A DNA stretch of 64,000 nt from Anaerobacillus alkaliphilus (GCF_004116265.1 NZ_QOUX01000037.1:62001-126000), one strand, 5' to 3'. Positions 51,711 through 61,056 are shown, counted from the stretch's first letter. Notes: a model not told the origin generated them from the letters alone. Translations and numbers: made by a program.

Positions 51711-52412
51711 ATGTCATATAGAATTCTTGTTGTTGAAGATGATGTGTATATTCAAGAATTAATTCAAGAATTTTTACAAGCACAAAATTATCAAGTGGAT
51801 GTTACAGATGACGGCTTGGAGGCATGGAGATTACTAGCTTCGAACGAAAGAAAATACGACTTAGTGCTATTAGATGTGATGCTGCCTAACCTGGATGGAT
51901 TTTCGTTATGTAAGATGATCAGGCAGAAATCAGCTTTACCGGTAATTATCTTAACAGCTTTAAGTGAGGAGAAAGATCAGCTAAAGGCATTTGAGTTAGA
52001 AGCTGATGATTTTATTACAAAACCATTTTCTTTTAATGTTCTCGTAAGACGAGTAGAAGCAGTATTGAGAAGGTCAGCAACACAGCCTACCCCAACAAGT
52101 GACTTAGAATTCGGTAGATTAAGAGTGGATGTGAAAGGTTATAAAGTATATGTCGATGATGAACTTGTAGATTTAACTGTCAAGGAATTTGAAATCCTTC
52201 ATCTATTTATAGAAAACACAGGTAGAGTACTCACTAGGGATGTCCTATTAGAAAAAATATGGGGCTATGATTATTTTGGCGATAATCGAATAGTTGATGC
52301 ACATATCAAAAACATTCGAAAAAAATTAGGGGTACCTTACATTAAAACGGTTAAAGGATTAGGTTATTCTCTAGAAAGGGATCATCATGAAGAAAAAAGG
52401 GATCACGCTTAA
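51711..52412 (+). CDS. OmpR/PhoB-family response regulator
   Basis: A 233-residue regulator: receiver with Glu9-Asp10-Asp11, phosphoacceptor Asp55 (LLDVMLP) and Lys in DDFITKPF; winged helix with LTVKEFEILHLFIENTGRVLTR and IKTVKGLGYSLE. The ATG at 51711 has GGAG 8 bases upstream; an in-frame ATG at 51660 lies within the promoter. It overlaps the kinase gene by 26 bases. Probable binding repeats precede both its own operon and the nearby foldase gene, suggesting a role in an envelope or secretion stress response. Confidence 0.93.
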   Translation: MSYRILVVEDDVYIQELIQEFLQAQNYQVDVTDDGLEAWRLLASNERKYDLVLLDVMLPNLDGFSLCKMIRQKSALPVIILTALSEEKDQLKAFELEADDFITKPFSFNVLVRRVEAVLRRSATQPTPTSDLEFGRLRVDVKGYKVYVDDELVDLTVKEFEILHLFIENTGRVLTRDVLLEKIWGYDYFGDNRIVDAHIKNIRKKLGVPYIKTVKGLGYSLERDHHEEKRDHA

Positions 52413-53841
52413 GATTTTCTATATTACAAGTGCCTTGCTAGTGGTTTCAGCATTAATCATATATCTGACACTCTATTTTCTTCTTCCTAATTTTTATTAT
52501 AGCTATAAAAAATCTACATTAATTGAGGGTGTTACTAGCTTAGTTGAAGTCATTGAGGAAAGTCCCCTTGAAGAAGTTGAATATCATTTAAATGAATTTG
52601 TTGAAACGTATAACGTTCGTTTGATTATTCAAAATCAATTTGGTTATGTGATTTATTTCCCTATGGATCGCTTTATTCGAGAAGATCCAAGTCGAGGAAG
52701 AGTCCAATTTCCAGGAAGAAGTCAGCTAGATCGAAGGATATTAGAAGATATGTGGCAAAATCCTAACATGATTACACTGTCTCAGCCAATTAACCTACAA
52801 GAAGACCCCCAACAATATGTACTAACTGTAGCCGCACCTCTACAACCAATTGATGAGGCTTCAAAGGTAATTCTGATGTTTTTTCCTTATATGTTAATTA
52901 TTATTGCGATTATTTCTGTCATAGGTGCTTACTTCTATTCTAACTTAATTTCCAAACCATTGTTGAAATTAAATAACATAGCTAAAAAGATGGCCCATTT
53001 AGACTTTTCTTCTAAATCTCCAATTACGACAAATGACGAATTAGGAGAACTATCAAAAAGTCTAAATACGTTGTCAGTAAACTTACAAACTAATATGGAT
53101 GATCTAAAGCAAGCGAACAATAAACTAAAGAATGACATCCAAATAGAGAGAGAGCAAGAACAAAAACGCCGTGAGTTTATTGCGACAATTTCTCATGAAT
53201 TAAAGACGCCGTTAACAGCCGTTTCAGGACAATTAGAGGGAATGATCTATGAAATAGGCAGCTACAAGGACCGAGATAAATACTTAAGGCAATCATATTC
53301 AATCCTAAATGAAATGGAAAAGTTAGTTCTTGAGATTTTGGATGTTTCGCAATTAGAAAGCTCTTATTTTACGCCGAATGTACAAACAATAAACTTATCT
53401 ACTTTAGTTCAAAACGCAGTTATTCAAACACAATATTTCCTAGAACAAAAGCAATTGAAAATTCGTGTTTCGGTTGAACCAAATGTATCTATAATAGGAG
53501 ATGAAAAACTGATAGCAAAAGCAATCGCAAACATCTTCAGTAATGCCGTTAAGTATACAAGTACAGGGGAATGCGTAGATATCCAATTGTTTAGTAGAAG
53601 TAATGAGACTGTTCTTAAGGTTTTAAACAGTGGGGCATTTATCGAAGAAGACCAGCTTAATAAAGTCTTTGAGCCCTTTTACCGAATTGAAAAATCGAGA
53701 AACCGAAAGACTGGTGGTAGTGGGCTAGGTCTCTATATTGTAAAACGAATTTTAGACATGCATAAGGTCATTTATTCCATCGAAAATGATCCTGAAGGTG
53801 TTTTATTTACAATGATTTTTACGAATAATAATGAACACTAG
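52387..53841 (+). CDS. membrane sensor histidine kinase
   Basis: A 484-residue kinase of classic layout: membrane segment at about 8-30, external sensor about 35-158, second membrane segment about 161-187, HAMP about 188-240, HisKA with His270 in ISHELKTPLTAV, and HATPase_c with NIFSNAVKYTS and GGSGLGLYIVKRI. It phosphorylates the overlapping response regulator. The stop codon is inside the left arm of the following terminator stem. Confidence 0.92.
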   Translation: MKKKGITLKIFYITSALLVVSALIIYLTLYFLLPNFYYSYKKSTLIEGVTSLVEVIEESPLEEVEYHLNEFVETYNVRLIIQNQFGYVIYFPMDRFIREDPSRGRVQFPGRSQLDRRILEDMWQNPNMITLSQPINLQEDPQQYVLTVAAPLQPIDEASKVILMFFPYMLIIIAIISVIGAYFYSNLISKPLLKLNNIAKKMAHLDFSSKSPITTNDELGELSKSLNTLSVNLQTNMDDLKQANNKLKNDIQIEREQEQKRREFIATISHELKTPLTAVSGQLEGMIYEIGSYKDRDKYLRQSYSILNEMEKLVLEILDVSQLESSYFTPNVQTINLSTLVQNAVIQTQYFLEQKQLKIRVSVEPNVSIIGDEKLIAKAIANIFSNAVKYTSTGECVDIQLFSRSNETVLKVLNSGAFIEEDQLNKVFEPFYRIEKSRNRKTGGSGLGLYIVKRILDMHKVIYSIENDPEGVLFTMIFTNNNEH

Positions 53842-53872
53842 GGATTTCATTGACCTAGTGTTTTCTCTTTTT
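53834..53872 (+). terminator. terminator after the kinase gene
   Basis: AACACTAG and CTAGTGTT pair around a 13-base loop, followed by TTCTCTTTTT. It overlaps the kinase stop codon, so the foldase gene downstream needs its own promoter. Confidence 0.65.
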
Positions 53873-53918
53873 AAATTCATGGTCCATTCATGTTAAATTC
53901 ATATAGACAACCTATAAT
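53872..53918 (+). promoter_or_regulatory. three response-regulator repeats and -10 box of the prsA-like gene
   Basis: TAAATTCA (53872), TCCATTCA (53883) and TAAATTCA (53894) lie at exact 11-base intervals. The last ends 11 bases before TATAAT (53913-53918), the same arrangement as at the regulator operon's own promoter. This predicts direct activation of the foldase gene by the upstream OmpR-type regulator. Confidence 0.72.
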
Positions 53919-53992
53919 TACGGTATGGATTATTAATATGGAAAGGAGTTATGACGTAGGCCACCACTTTTTTACAGAAAGGTTGAGAATAC

Positions 53993-54961
53993 ATGAGGAT
54001 AATGAAAAATATACTAATGGCACTTTTAATTATGTTAGTTTTTACTGGCTGTAGTTCAGAAGAAGAAAATACTAGTGCTGATCTTGCGACGTTTGAGTTT
54101 CAACCTGTTGATAGAACCAATCTTCCAGATGACAAAATTGTGGCTACTTTCACAGGTGGAGAGATTACTGGGAGAGAATTTGCTAATTTCTTAGCAGTAC
54201 AAGCTTTTATCAACCCGTCAGCCCCGATAAATGATGAAGAGTATCGCTTACAGATAATTAATGACTTAATTGTTGAAAAAAGCACTGCTAATGAAGTCAA
54301 GGATACGGAGTGGGCATATCAGCAACTTGATATCGTTTGGAATCAAATATTGCTACAGTATGATGAAGAGACTATTATGAATGCCTATGAGACATTGGGT
54401 ATTAATGAAGACGTGGTAAAAGAAGCGTTAGTTGCACTATTAAATATTGAAACATATTTCCGCGAACAAATTACCGAAGAAGAGTTGAATGATTTGTACG
54501 AAGAAGTAATTGAGGAATTTACAACAGCGACATTTTCTCATATTCTAATAGCTATTAATGAAGTTGAGACAAACGAGGAATTTGAGCTGCGCTCAACGGA
54601 TGAAGCCTTTGAAATAGCGAACGAGTTATATTCTCAAATTATTGCAGGCGCAGACTTAGGTGCACTTGCTATCGAACACTCCGATGACTTAGGTAGTAGT
54701 GAAAATAATGGGCGGTACGAAAATATTACAATTTCTGGCTTGGTTCCAGAATTTCAGCAAGCTTTACTCGACCTAGAGAAAAATATCGTTAGTGAACCGG
54801 TTAAGACGGATTATGGATATCATCTAATTCGAGTTGAAGAACGTCACGTAACTCCTCTTAATGAAGTTAAAGATGTATTATTAGCAGAATTAACCTATGA
54901 AAAATATGTAGATTACTATTTAGATGTTCTGCCAGAGTATATTATTGAAATAAATTTATAA
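53993..54961 (+). CDS. PrsA-like foldase lipoprotein (parvulin-type peptidyl-prolyl isomerase)
   Basis: A 322-residue lipoprotein with lipobox VFTGC (Cys20). A SurA-like helical N-domain (about 45-165) precedes a parvulin rotamase domain (about 172-300) with TATFSHILIAI, HSDDLGSSENNGRYENITISG and VKTDYGYHLIRVEER. PrsA-type foldases assist folding of exported proteins at the outer face of the membrane. It has a 74-base leader after the predicted promoter. The regulator repeats upstream connect it to the preceding two-component system. A start three codons later (ATG AAA) is also possible. Confidence 0.88.
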   Translation: MRIMKNILMALLIMLVFTGCSSEEENTSADLATFEFQPVDRTNLPDDKIVATFTGGEITGREFANFLAVQAFINPSAPINDEEYRLQIINDLIVEKSTANEVKDTEWAYQQLDIVWNQILLQYDEETIMNAYETLGINEDVVKEALVALLNIETYFREQITEEELNDLYEEVIEEFTTATFSHILIAINEVETNEEFELRSTDEAFEIANELYSQIIAGADLGALAIEHSDDLGSSENNGRYENITISGLVPEFQQALLDLEKNIVSEPVKTDYGYHLIRVEERHVTPLNEVKDVLLAELTYEKYVDYYLDVLPEYIIEINL

Positions 54962-54977
54962 ATTAACCCTAAAAAGG

Positions 54978-55015
54978 CGTGAGATTTAGGATATAAATCT
55001 CACGTATTTATTTTT
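54978..55015. terminator. bidirectional terminator
   Basis: CGTGAGATTT and AAATCTCACG form a perfect 10-bp stem with T-rich tails on the plus strand, between convergent foldase and kinase genes. Confidence 0.82.
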
Positions 55016-56132
55016 ACACTAAAAGAGGCAAGCGGATAACAAAGGTTGTTAACTCCTCATTAGAGCGACAAGAAATATCCCCTCGGTGTTTTTCAATAAT
55101 TTTTCTACAGACAAATAAGCCAATTCCTGTACCTAATTCCTTGGTTGTGTAGAATGGTTCAAAAATAATTTCTCTAGTTTCGTCAGGAATTATTGGCCCA
55201 TTATTCGAGATCTCAATAATAACATAATTTCCTTCAGTAAAGGTTTCAACGTATATTTCTCTAGGTTTCTCTTTTTTCGTAATAGCATCAATAGAATTCA
55301 TTAAAATATTTAAAAAGACTTGCTTTAATTCATTCTTATTGGCAACTGTCTTAGCTTCTTGCCCAAAACTAGTTATTACATTGACATCTATATCAACAAT
55401 ACTTGGATAAAGGAACTTGATAATTTCCTCCAATAACTGTCGAATAGCTACAACCTCTTTACGCTGTTCTTGAGCGCCTTCGTTTTTCGAGGTATGAAGA
55501 AATTGAGTAATCCGAAACTTTAATTGGTCTAATTCATGATCAATAATATCTAAATACTTTAAATTTGGATAATCTGTTTTTAGTAGTTTAATAAACCCAA
55601 TTACTGCTGTAAGGGGGTTTCGAAATTCATGAACGAAGCTAGATGACATTTGTCCTAATAATGTAAGCTTCACTTTATGTGTTTCATTAAGGAGGATATT
55701 TTTCTCTTCAATTTCTAGTTCCTTTAGAACACTATATTTCTTAACAGCATGATAACAAAATAGATCGAACGTTTTGTTTACAACATCTATTGCCGCATGA
55801 AGATGTTCGGGCTTGCTCCCTGATAAGAAGATATGCCTAGTGACAATTGATCTTCCTAAGTTGACGTTATGAACAAAGTCACTAATATTAACATTCGCTT
55901 CAACCCGTTCTTTAGCAACCTTATAAGCTAGCAGCATAATTTCTTCTTCTGTTATAAGGTTTTGCAAGGAACTTTTTGTTAATAGATACATTTGAAGCCC
56001 ATTTTCTTTAACCTTGTCCTTGTGTATATCATTTTGGTGCAGTGTAATGCTCTGCCACCACTCTTCTAGAAAATCAGCTTCACTTCTGTTTAAAAATTGC
56101 AAAATATCATGATAGATTGAGACAGAGTTCAT
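55014..56132 (-). CDS. orphan soluble sensor histidine kinase
   Basis: A 372-residue kinase without membrane segments. The N-terminal 150 residues are an all-helical sensor-like region resembling the globin-like HisK_N/RsbR-type domains of Bacillus. HisKA has His168 in SSFVHEFRNPLTAV, and HATPase_c has NILMNSIDAI and GTGIGLFVCRKI. No response regulator gene is adjacent. The HEFRNPLT variant is shared by sporulation-type kinases, so the phosphorelay to Spo0F/Spo0A is a plausible outlet. Confidence 0.85.
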   Translation of the reverse strand: MNSVSIYHDILQFLNRSEADFLEEWWQSITLHQNDIHKDKVKENGLQMYLLTKSSLQNLITEEEIMLLAYKVAKERVEANVNISDFVHNVNLGRSIVTRHIFLSGSKPEHLHAAIDVVNKTFDLFCYHAVKKYSVLKELEIEEKNILLNETHKVKLTLLGQMSSSFVHEFRNPLTAVIGFIKLLKTDYPNLKYLDIIDHELDQLKFRITQFLHTSKNEGAQEQRKEVVAIRQLLEEIIKFLYPSIVDIDVNVITSFGQEAKTVANKNELKQVFLNILMNSIDAITKKEKPREIYVETFTEGNYVIIEISNNGPIIPDETREIIFEPFYTTKELGTGIGLFVCRKIIEKHRGDISCRSNEELTTFVIRLPLLV

Positions 56133-56253
56133 TTTTTTCGCTTCACCACTTTCAATATAAGAAAAAACCTATCTATAGTATTAATTCTACAATAAGTAAG
56201 ACGTTCCTTTATAAATATTTTTTAGTTTTAGGAAAAATGTAGTTTGTAGAGGA

Positions 56254-56270
56254 ACAATATAGAATATTGT
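56254..56270. promoter_or_regulatory. 17-bp palindrome between divergent kinases
   Basis: ACAATAT, AGA, ATATTGT is a perfect inverted repeat, 121 bases from one kinase start and 72 from the other. It may be a shared operator. No regulator is known. Confidence 0.4.
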
Positions 56271-56342
56271 ATCTTTTTGCGGTAAAATTTAAATAGTTAA
56301 AATTAACTAATGTTTCAGATATGTTTATAAAGAGGTGGACAA

Positions 56343-58127
56343 ATGAACGATCAACTCTTATTTCACCATACACTACACCATTCTCCAATAGGGATGGCTG
56401 TTTTAAATTTAGAAGGGCAAATCCTCCAAGCTAATGATGTTTTATGTAAGATGGTTGGTTATACGGAAAAAGAGTTATTTTTGCTTTCTTCCGACACAAT
56501 CACTCATCCTGGCGACCTTTACTTAGATACATACTATCTTGGAAAATTTTTAAATGAGGATATAAATGAATGCCAATTTCAGAAACGGTTATTTCATAAA
56601 AACGGACAGATGATTAACGTATTAATAAATGTTTCATTAGTCCGTAATGAAAAACAACAACCATTTCTCTTCGTATCTCAGATACAGGATATAACGAAGC
56701 AACTTAAAAATGAAGAGATTCGAAGAATTACCGAAAGTCGTCTAAATCACTTTTTAGATAGTATTTCAGATGCTTTCTTGGCAGTTGATCATCAATGTCG
56801 TTATACATACATTAATAAAGAAGCAGAAAGATTTCTGAATTGTCCCCGGGAAGAGATGATTGGGAAGGTTATGTGGGAGTTTTTCCCTGATGAGATTAAC
56901 AGCATTTTCTATGACCAATTTTATCGAGCGCTTATTAATAAGGCCCCAGTGAAATTTGAAAAGGTTTATGCGCTAACAGAAACCTGGATTGAGGTCCGAA
57001 TTTATCCATCCGATGATGGAGCGAGTATTTATTTCTCTGATATTACCGAACGGAAAAAAATTGAAAAGGAACTCCGCGATAGTGAAGAACGGTATCGAAC
57101 CTTTGTTGAGTCTTCCGCAGATGCCATTCTTGTTTGTAGTTGTGATGAAAGACTAGTATTTATTAACGAGGCTGGTATAAATTTATTAGGAGTTTATCAT
57201 AAAAGTGAAGTGATCGGTTTGCCAGTGGATCAATTTTTTTTACCGGAAGATTTAGCTGACTTTAAGGAAAAGTTCCGATCAATACTATTGAATTCACCGT
57301 TCCAAAATCCAATCGTTGTAAAATTATTACGACCTGACGGTAGCATAGTTGAGGTAGAGGCTACATGTGCTACTATTACCTATAATGGGCAAAAATCAAT
57401 TCAATGTATTGCTCGTGATGTGACTGAACGTAATCGCCTTGATCAACATGTACGTAAATCAGAAAAACTTTCACTTGTTGGGGAATTGGCTGCCGGGGTT
57501 GCCCATGAAGTTCGTAATCCATTGACATCTATTAAGGGTTTCCTTCAGTTCACTCAAAATTTAAAGGAATATAAAGAAGAATATGTAGAAATTATGCTTC
57601 AAGAATTAGAGCGAGTTGAAACAATTATTTATGAATTTTTGACTCTAGCGAAGCCAAGTGAAACACTTGTATTCTCCGAACATGATCTTGAACTTCTTTT
57701 AACTCAAGTAGTTACCTTACAAGAAACACAAGCTATTATGAAGAATATTGAAATTAAAACAAAGTTTTCAAAGGTTCCGTTAATTAGCTGTCATCCTAAT
57801 CAGCTTAAGCAAGTGTTTGTGAACATAATCCAAAATGCGATTGAAGCAACTCCAGCAAAAGGTATAGTTACTGTCCAGATCGACCTAATAAACGTGGATA
57901 TGGTAGGAGTTACAGTGATTGATAATGGTTGTGGAATAGCCAAAGATCGTATATCTCGTTTGGGTGAACCTTTTTATTCTAATAAGGAAAAAGGTACAGG
58001 ATTAGGATTAATGGTTAGCCACAAGATTATCGAAAATCATAAAGGCTCTATCCTTTTTCAAAGTGAAGAGGGCAAAGGTACAATCGTTAAAATTCTTTTA
58101 CCATTACATCCTTGTAAAAGCAGTTGA
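56343..58127 (+). CDS. orphan PAS-domain sensor histidine kinase (sporulation-kinase type)
   Basis: A 594-residue soluble kinase with three PAS domains (about 5-120, 128-238 and 246-365), each ending in an ITKQ/ITERKKIE/VTERNR type linker, then HisKA with His388 in AAGVAHEVRNPLTSIKGFLQF and HATPase_c with NIIQNAIEATP and GTGLGLMVSHKI. The arrangement and the HEVRNPLTS box are like Bacillus KinA, KinC and KinE, which feed the sporulation phosphorelay. No response regulator gene is adjacent. AGAGGTGG precedes the ATG. Confidence 0.9.
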   Translation: MNDQLLFHHTLHHSPIGMAVLNLEGQILQANDVLCKMVGYTEKELFLLSSDTITHPGDLYLDTYYLGKFLNEDINECQFQKRLFHKNGQMINVLINVSLVRNEKQQPFLFVSQIQDITKQLKNEEIRRITESRLNHFLDSISDAFLAVDHQCRYTYINKEAERFLNCPREEMIGKVMWEFFPDEINSIFYDQFYRALINKAPVKFEKVYALTETWIEVRIYPSDDGASIYFSDITERKKIEKELRDSEERYRTFVESSADAILVCSCDERLVFINEAGINLLGVYHKSEVIGLPVDQFFLPEDLADFKEKFRSILLNSPFQNPIVVKLLRPDGSIVEVEATCATITYNGQKSIQCIARDVTERNRLDQHVRKSEKLSLVGELAAGVAHEVRNPLTSIKGFLQFTQNLKEYKEEYVEIMLQELERVETIIYEFLTLAKPSETLVFSEHDLELLLTQVVTLQETQAIMKNIEIKTKFSKVPLISCHPNQLKQVFVNIIQNAIEATPAKGIVTVQIDLINVDMVGVTVIDNGCGIAKDRISRLGEPFYSNKEKGTGLGLMVSHKIIENHKGSILFQSEEGKGTIVKILLPLHPCKSS

Positions 58128-58147
58128 AATTTATCAGCTGCTTTTTT
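58116..58147 (+). terminator. terminator overlapping the PAS kinase stop
   Basis: AAAAGCAGTTGA and TCAGCTGCTTTT pair with one G-U pair, followed by T-rich sequence. The left arm includes the last codons and stop of the kinase. Confidence 0.78.
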
Positions 58148-58220
58148 ATGTTAGAAAAGAATTAAAATGAACACTTTGTGGAAGGTTAATACTTACTTTC
58201 TAATAACTGGAGTTGAAGGA

Positions 58221-58544
58221 ATGAAACAAAAATATTATGTTACATTAAATCCTCAAGAATTAGGGATAGGCCAAATTAGAGATGATTCTCAATTAGTTCA
58301 ATACGAAATAGAAGTTAATGAAGCTGAATTGGCTGAAGTACAAAATTATCTTAAACACTATAGTGAAGAACTTTATGATCCACAGAATGTCATTCTCCAT
58401 CCTTTTAGCTTCGAAGACGTCGATAATGATAACAAACAATCATTAAATAATCTAGAACGAATATACCAAATAGTCTATAGGTATGGTACAGAAAAAACCA
58501 AGAGGGATTTGGAAAGTATCTATCAACAAAATAATCAAAAATAA
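58221..58544 (+). CDS. small uncharacterised cytoplasmic protein
   Basis: A 107-residue acidic protein that I do not recognise. It has no signal or membrane segment, starts MKQKYYVTLNPQELG and is rich in Glu, Asn and Gln with a helical C-terminal half. The ATG at 58221 has GGAG 8 bases upstream; an in-frame ATG at 58167 has none. It is a single gene flanked by terminators on both sides, which argues that it is real and independently expressed. Confidence 0.65.
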   Translation: MKQKYYVTLNPQELGIGQIRDDSQLVQYEIEVNEAELAEVQNYLKHYSEELYDPQNVILHPFSFEDVDNDNKQSLNNLERIYQIVYRYGTEKTKRDLESIYQQNNQK

Positions 58545-58573
58545 ATCCTCAGAAGTGAGGATTTATTTTTTTA
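58539..58573 (+). terminator. intrinsic terminator after the small protein gene
   Basis: AAATAAATCCTC and GAGGATTTATTT pair around a six-base loop, followed by a T-run. Confidence 0.85.
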
Positions 58574-58670
58574 CTGTTTTGTTCACATCATGGTTCATTT
58601 ATCTGCTATTGAAAAGCTTATAATGGTAGTAGATAGAAAAGTCAGCAGCAAGAAGAGGGAGTTCATTAAT

Positions 58671-59747
58671 ATGGGGAAAACTTTATTGCTACTTATTTTT
58701 AGCATGAGTTTAGTCGCATGTTCAAGTGCAAATTCGCAAGAGAAATTGGTGCTAGATAGTTACGAAAAGGACCAGCACAGAACCTTAGAGGAAATCATTG
58801 ATAACTTATTAAGTAATAAACTATTAGTTCCCATTGGGGAAGTTCCAATACAAAAAGATAATCTGATGACACCTGAAGTACTAGAGTTAGGTAAGATCTT
58901 ATTTTTTGACCCGAGACTATCTGGAAATAATGAGGTGAGTTGCCAAACCTGTCATGATCCAAAATTAGGTTATGGTGATGGAAAACCAACATTTACAAGA
59001 ATTGATGGTACGAACGGGTTACGTAATAGTTCTACCATAATTAATTCTGGCTATTATACAACATTGTTTTGGGACGGGCGAGCATCCTCACTTGAAGAAC
59101 AGGCACTAGGGCCAATTCAAGATCCGGGAGAAATGAATCAACCATTGGATGAACTTGTTGAGAAGTTACAAGCAATTGAAGGCTATGAAGAGATATTTTT
59201 AACGGCATTTGATGATGGTATTACACTTGAGAATATTGCAACAGCATTAGCTGCTTTTCAAAGATTAATTGTTGTAAATGAAACCAGGTTTGATCAATTT
59301 TTAAAGGGCGATAGAAATGCACTTTCTCCTGAAGAAATTCGTGGTTTAGATTTGTTTGCAGGGAAAGCATTCTGTATCACTTGCCATCATGGTGAAAATC
59401 TCTCAGATAATGAATATTATAATCTAGGTTTGACAAGTGATGACAAAGGGCGGTTTGCAGTCACAGGAGAAGAGAGAGACTTAGGTAGGGTTAGAACACC
59501 TAGCCTATATGGAATTACACATACAGCTCCATATATGCGTGATGGTAGTATTGACACACTTGAGGAAGTGATTGAATTTTATAACCGTGGTGGAGATGAT
59601 CATTCAAATAAGAGTATGTTTATGAAAATGTTTATGTCAGAGCTTCATTTGAGTGAACAAGAAAAGGCAGATTTACTAGCGTTTCTAGAGGTTCTTGGTG
59701 GTGAGCCTCCAATGTTTGTTCAGCCTGATCTGCCTGGATTCAAGTAG
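58671..59747 (+). CDS. di-heme cytochrome c peroxidase (CcpA/MauG type) lipoprotein
   Basis: A 358-residue exported protein. The signal ends in a lipobox LVAC (Cys17), so it is membrane-anchored. Two c-type haem motifs are present: CQTCH (91-95) and CITCH (235-239); THTAPYMRDGS has the Met that commonly ligates the electron-transfer haem. This matches bacterial di-haem peroxidases, which reduce hydrogen peroxide with electrons from small cytochromes. The ATG at 58671 is chosen because the lipoprotein signal starts there; in-frame ATGs upstream would hide it. It requires cytochrome c maturation genes elsewhere. Confidence 0.88.
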   Translation: MGKTLLLLIFSMSLVACSSANSQEKLVLDSYEKDQHRTLEEIIDNLLSNKLLVPIGEVPIQKDNLMTPEVLELGKILFFDPRLSGNNEVSCQTCHDPKLGYGDGKPTFTRIDGTNGLRNSSTIINSGYYTTLFWDGRASSLEEQALGPIQDPGEMNQPLDELVEKLQAIEGYEEIFLTAFDDGITLENIATALAAFQRLIVVNETRFDQFLKGDRNALSPEEIRGLDLFAGKAFCITCHHGENLSDNEYYNLGLTSDDKGRFAVTGEERDLGRVRTPSLYGITHTAPYMRDGSIDTLEEVIEFYNRGGDDHSNKSMFMKMFMSELHLSEQEKADLLAFLEVLGGEPPMFVQPDLPGFK

Positions 59748-59851
59748 CTCATTCTAAATAAATATTTATGAACCAATCCCTTTGCAAAAGGAAAAATCCT
59801 ACTTGTACTAGAATTAGTATGAAGTTAGTAAGTCATTCAAGGGGGATTAGA

Positions 59852-61054
59852 TTGAATATTAAAAAGAAACTGTTCGTAGCACTTGGAATTATTGGTATTG
59901 GCTGTATAGTATTAATTGGCTATTCTGCTTTAAGGTTTTCCCCGGAATATATGCTAAGAATAATTAAGTATGGAAATTCAGATATCAATGATTATGGAAT
60001 TTTTCCTGCTAGAAAAATTAACAAGGCTGAAGAACCATTTTATTATCGGAAAACAGAACAGATTAATGGTGATGAATTTGTTATCTCTTATCAGTATGGC
60101 AATCAAGAAAAAGTAGAGGCACTTAATACGTTGCTTGAGAAAAGTGGGACAACAGCGTTCATTGTCATAGCAAATGATCAGTTAGTCTACGAGGGATATT
60201 TTAACGACTATGATAGAAATTCAATTAACACGTCTTTTTCAGCAGCAAAATCATTTGTTTCACTATTAATTGGCTTGGCTATTGATGATGGATCTATACA
60301 GTCAGTTCATGAACCGATAACGAATTACATTACTGAGTTAGCTGGTACAGATTTTGAACTCATAACAATTGAAGATTTGCTTTTAATGCGATCGCCTATT
60401 TCCTATAAGGAGGGAAAATTTTGGTTTGGTGATGATGCAAAGACGTATTATATGCCTGATTTAAGAGAATTGGCAATGAAACGAACTAAGTTAGCAGAGG
60501 GTACGGATGGCAATTTTCATTATAATAATTACCATCCTCTCTTATTAGGGATTATTTTGGAACGAAGTACAGGAAAAGCTGTTGCCGCTTATATGGAAGA
60601 AAAATTGTGGAAAAGGATTGGAACGGAATACGGTGCATCCTGGAGTTTAGATAGCGAACAAACAGGGTTTGAAAAAATGGAAAGTGGCATTAATGCAAGA
60701 GCAATTGATTTTGCAAAGGTTGGCTCATTAATTCTCCAAGATGGTGTCTGGGAGGGTGAAGAAATTATTAGTAAACAATGGCTACAAAAATCAACGATTG
60801 TGGAGACCCCTTTGAACCATGAGGAGTATCAGAATTCTTTTCTAGCAGACCGAAATACCGGTTATGGTTACATGTGGTATAGTGTTTCAAATGACGAGAA
60901 TTACGATGTTTATGCTCTAGGGAAGTACAGCCAGATAATCTATGTTTCTCAGAAATACAAAACAGTGGTCGTTAGAAACGGGTTTGGCAATGGTGAAGTA
61001 GACTGGTGGCCAGATGTAATCAGAAATTTAATAGAACAATTACATGTTCAATAG
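59852..61054 (+). CDS. membrane-anchored beta-lactamase-fold serine hydrolase
   Basis: A 400-residue protein with one N-terminal membrane segment (about 7-25) and an external class C beta-lactamase/penicillin-binding-protein-like domain. The SxxK motif is Ser130-Ala-Ala-Lys133 and the YxN motif Tyr224-Asn-Asn226. Members include esterases and D-amino-acid peptidases; a true beta-lactamase role is not implied. TTG start at 59852 follows AAGGGGG by 7 bases; an in-frame ATG at 59768 has no such site. Confidence 0.85.
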   Translation: MNIKKKLFVALGIIGIGCIVLIGYSALRFSPEYMLRIIKYGNSDINDYGIFPARKINKAEEPFYYRKTEQINGDEFVISYQYGNQEKVEALNTLLEKSGTTAFIVIANDQLVYEGYFNDYDRNSINTSFSAAKSFVSLLIGLAIDDGSIQSVHEPITNYITELAGTDFELITIEDLLLMRSPISYKEGKFWFGDDAKTYYMPDLRELAMKRTKLAEGTDGNFHYNNYHPLLLGIILERSTGKAVAAYMEEKLWKRIGTEYGASWSLDSEQTGFEKMESGINARAIDFAKVGSLILQDGVWEGEEIISKQWLQKSTIVETPLNHEEYQNSFLADRNTGYGYMWYSVSNDENYDVYALGKYSQIIYVSQKYKTVVVRNGFGNGEVDWWPDVIRNLIEQLHVQ

Positions 61055-61056
61055 CA

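Noticed and set aside
59852-61054. Beta-lactamase antibiotic resistance gene
   Set aside because: It has SxxK and YxN motifs but is a generic membrane-anchored serine hydrolase of the class C fold; nothing in the context points to resistance.
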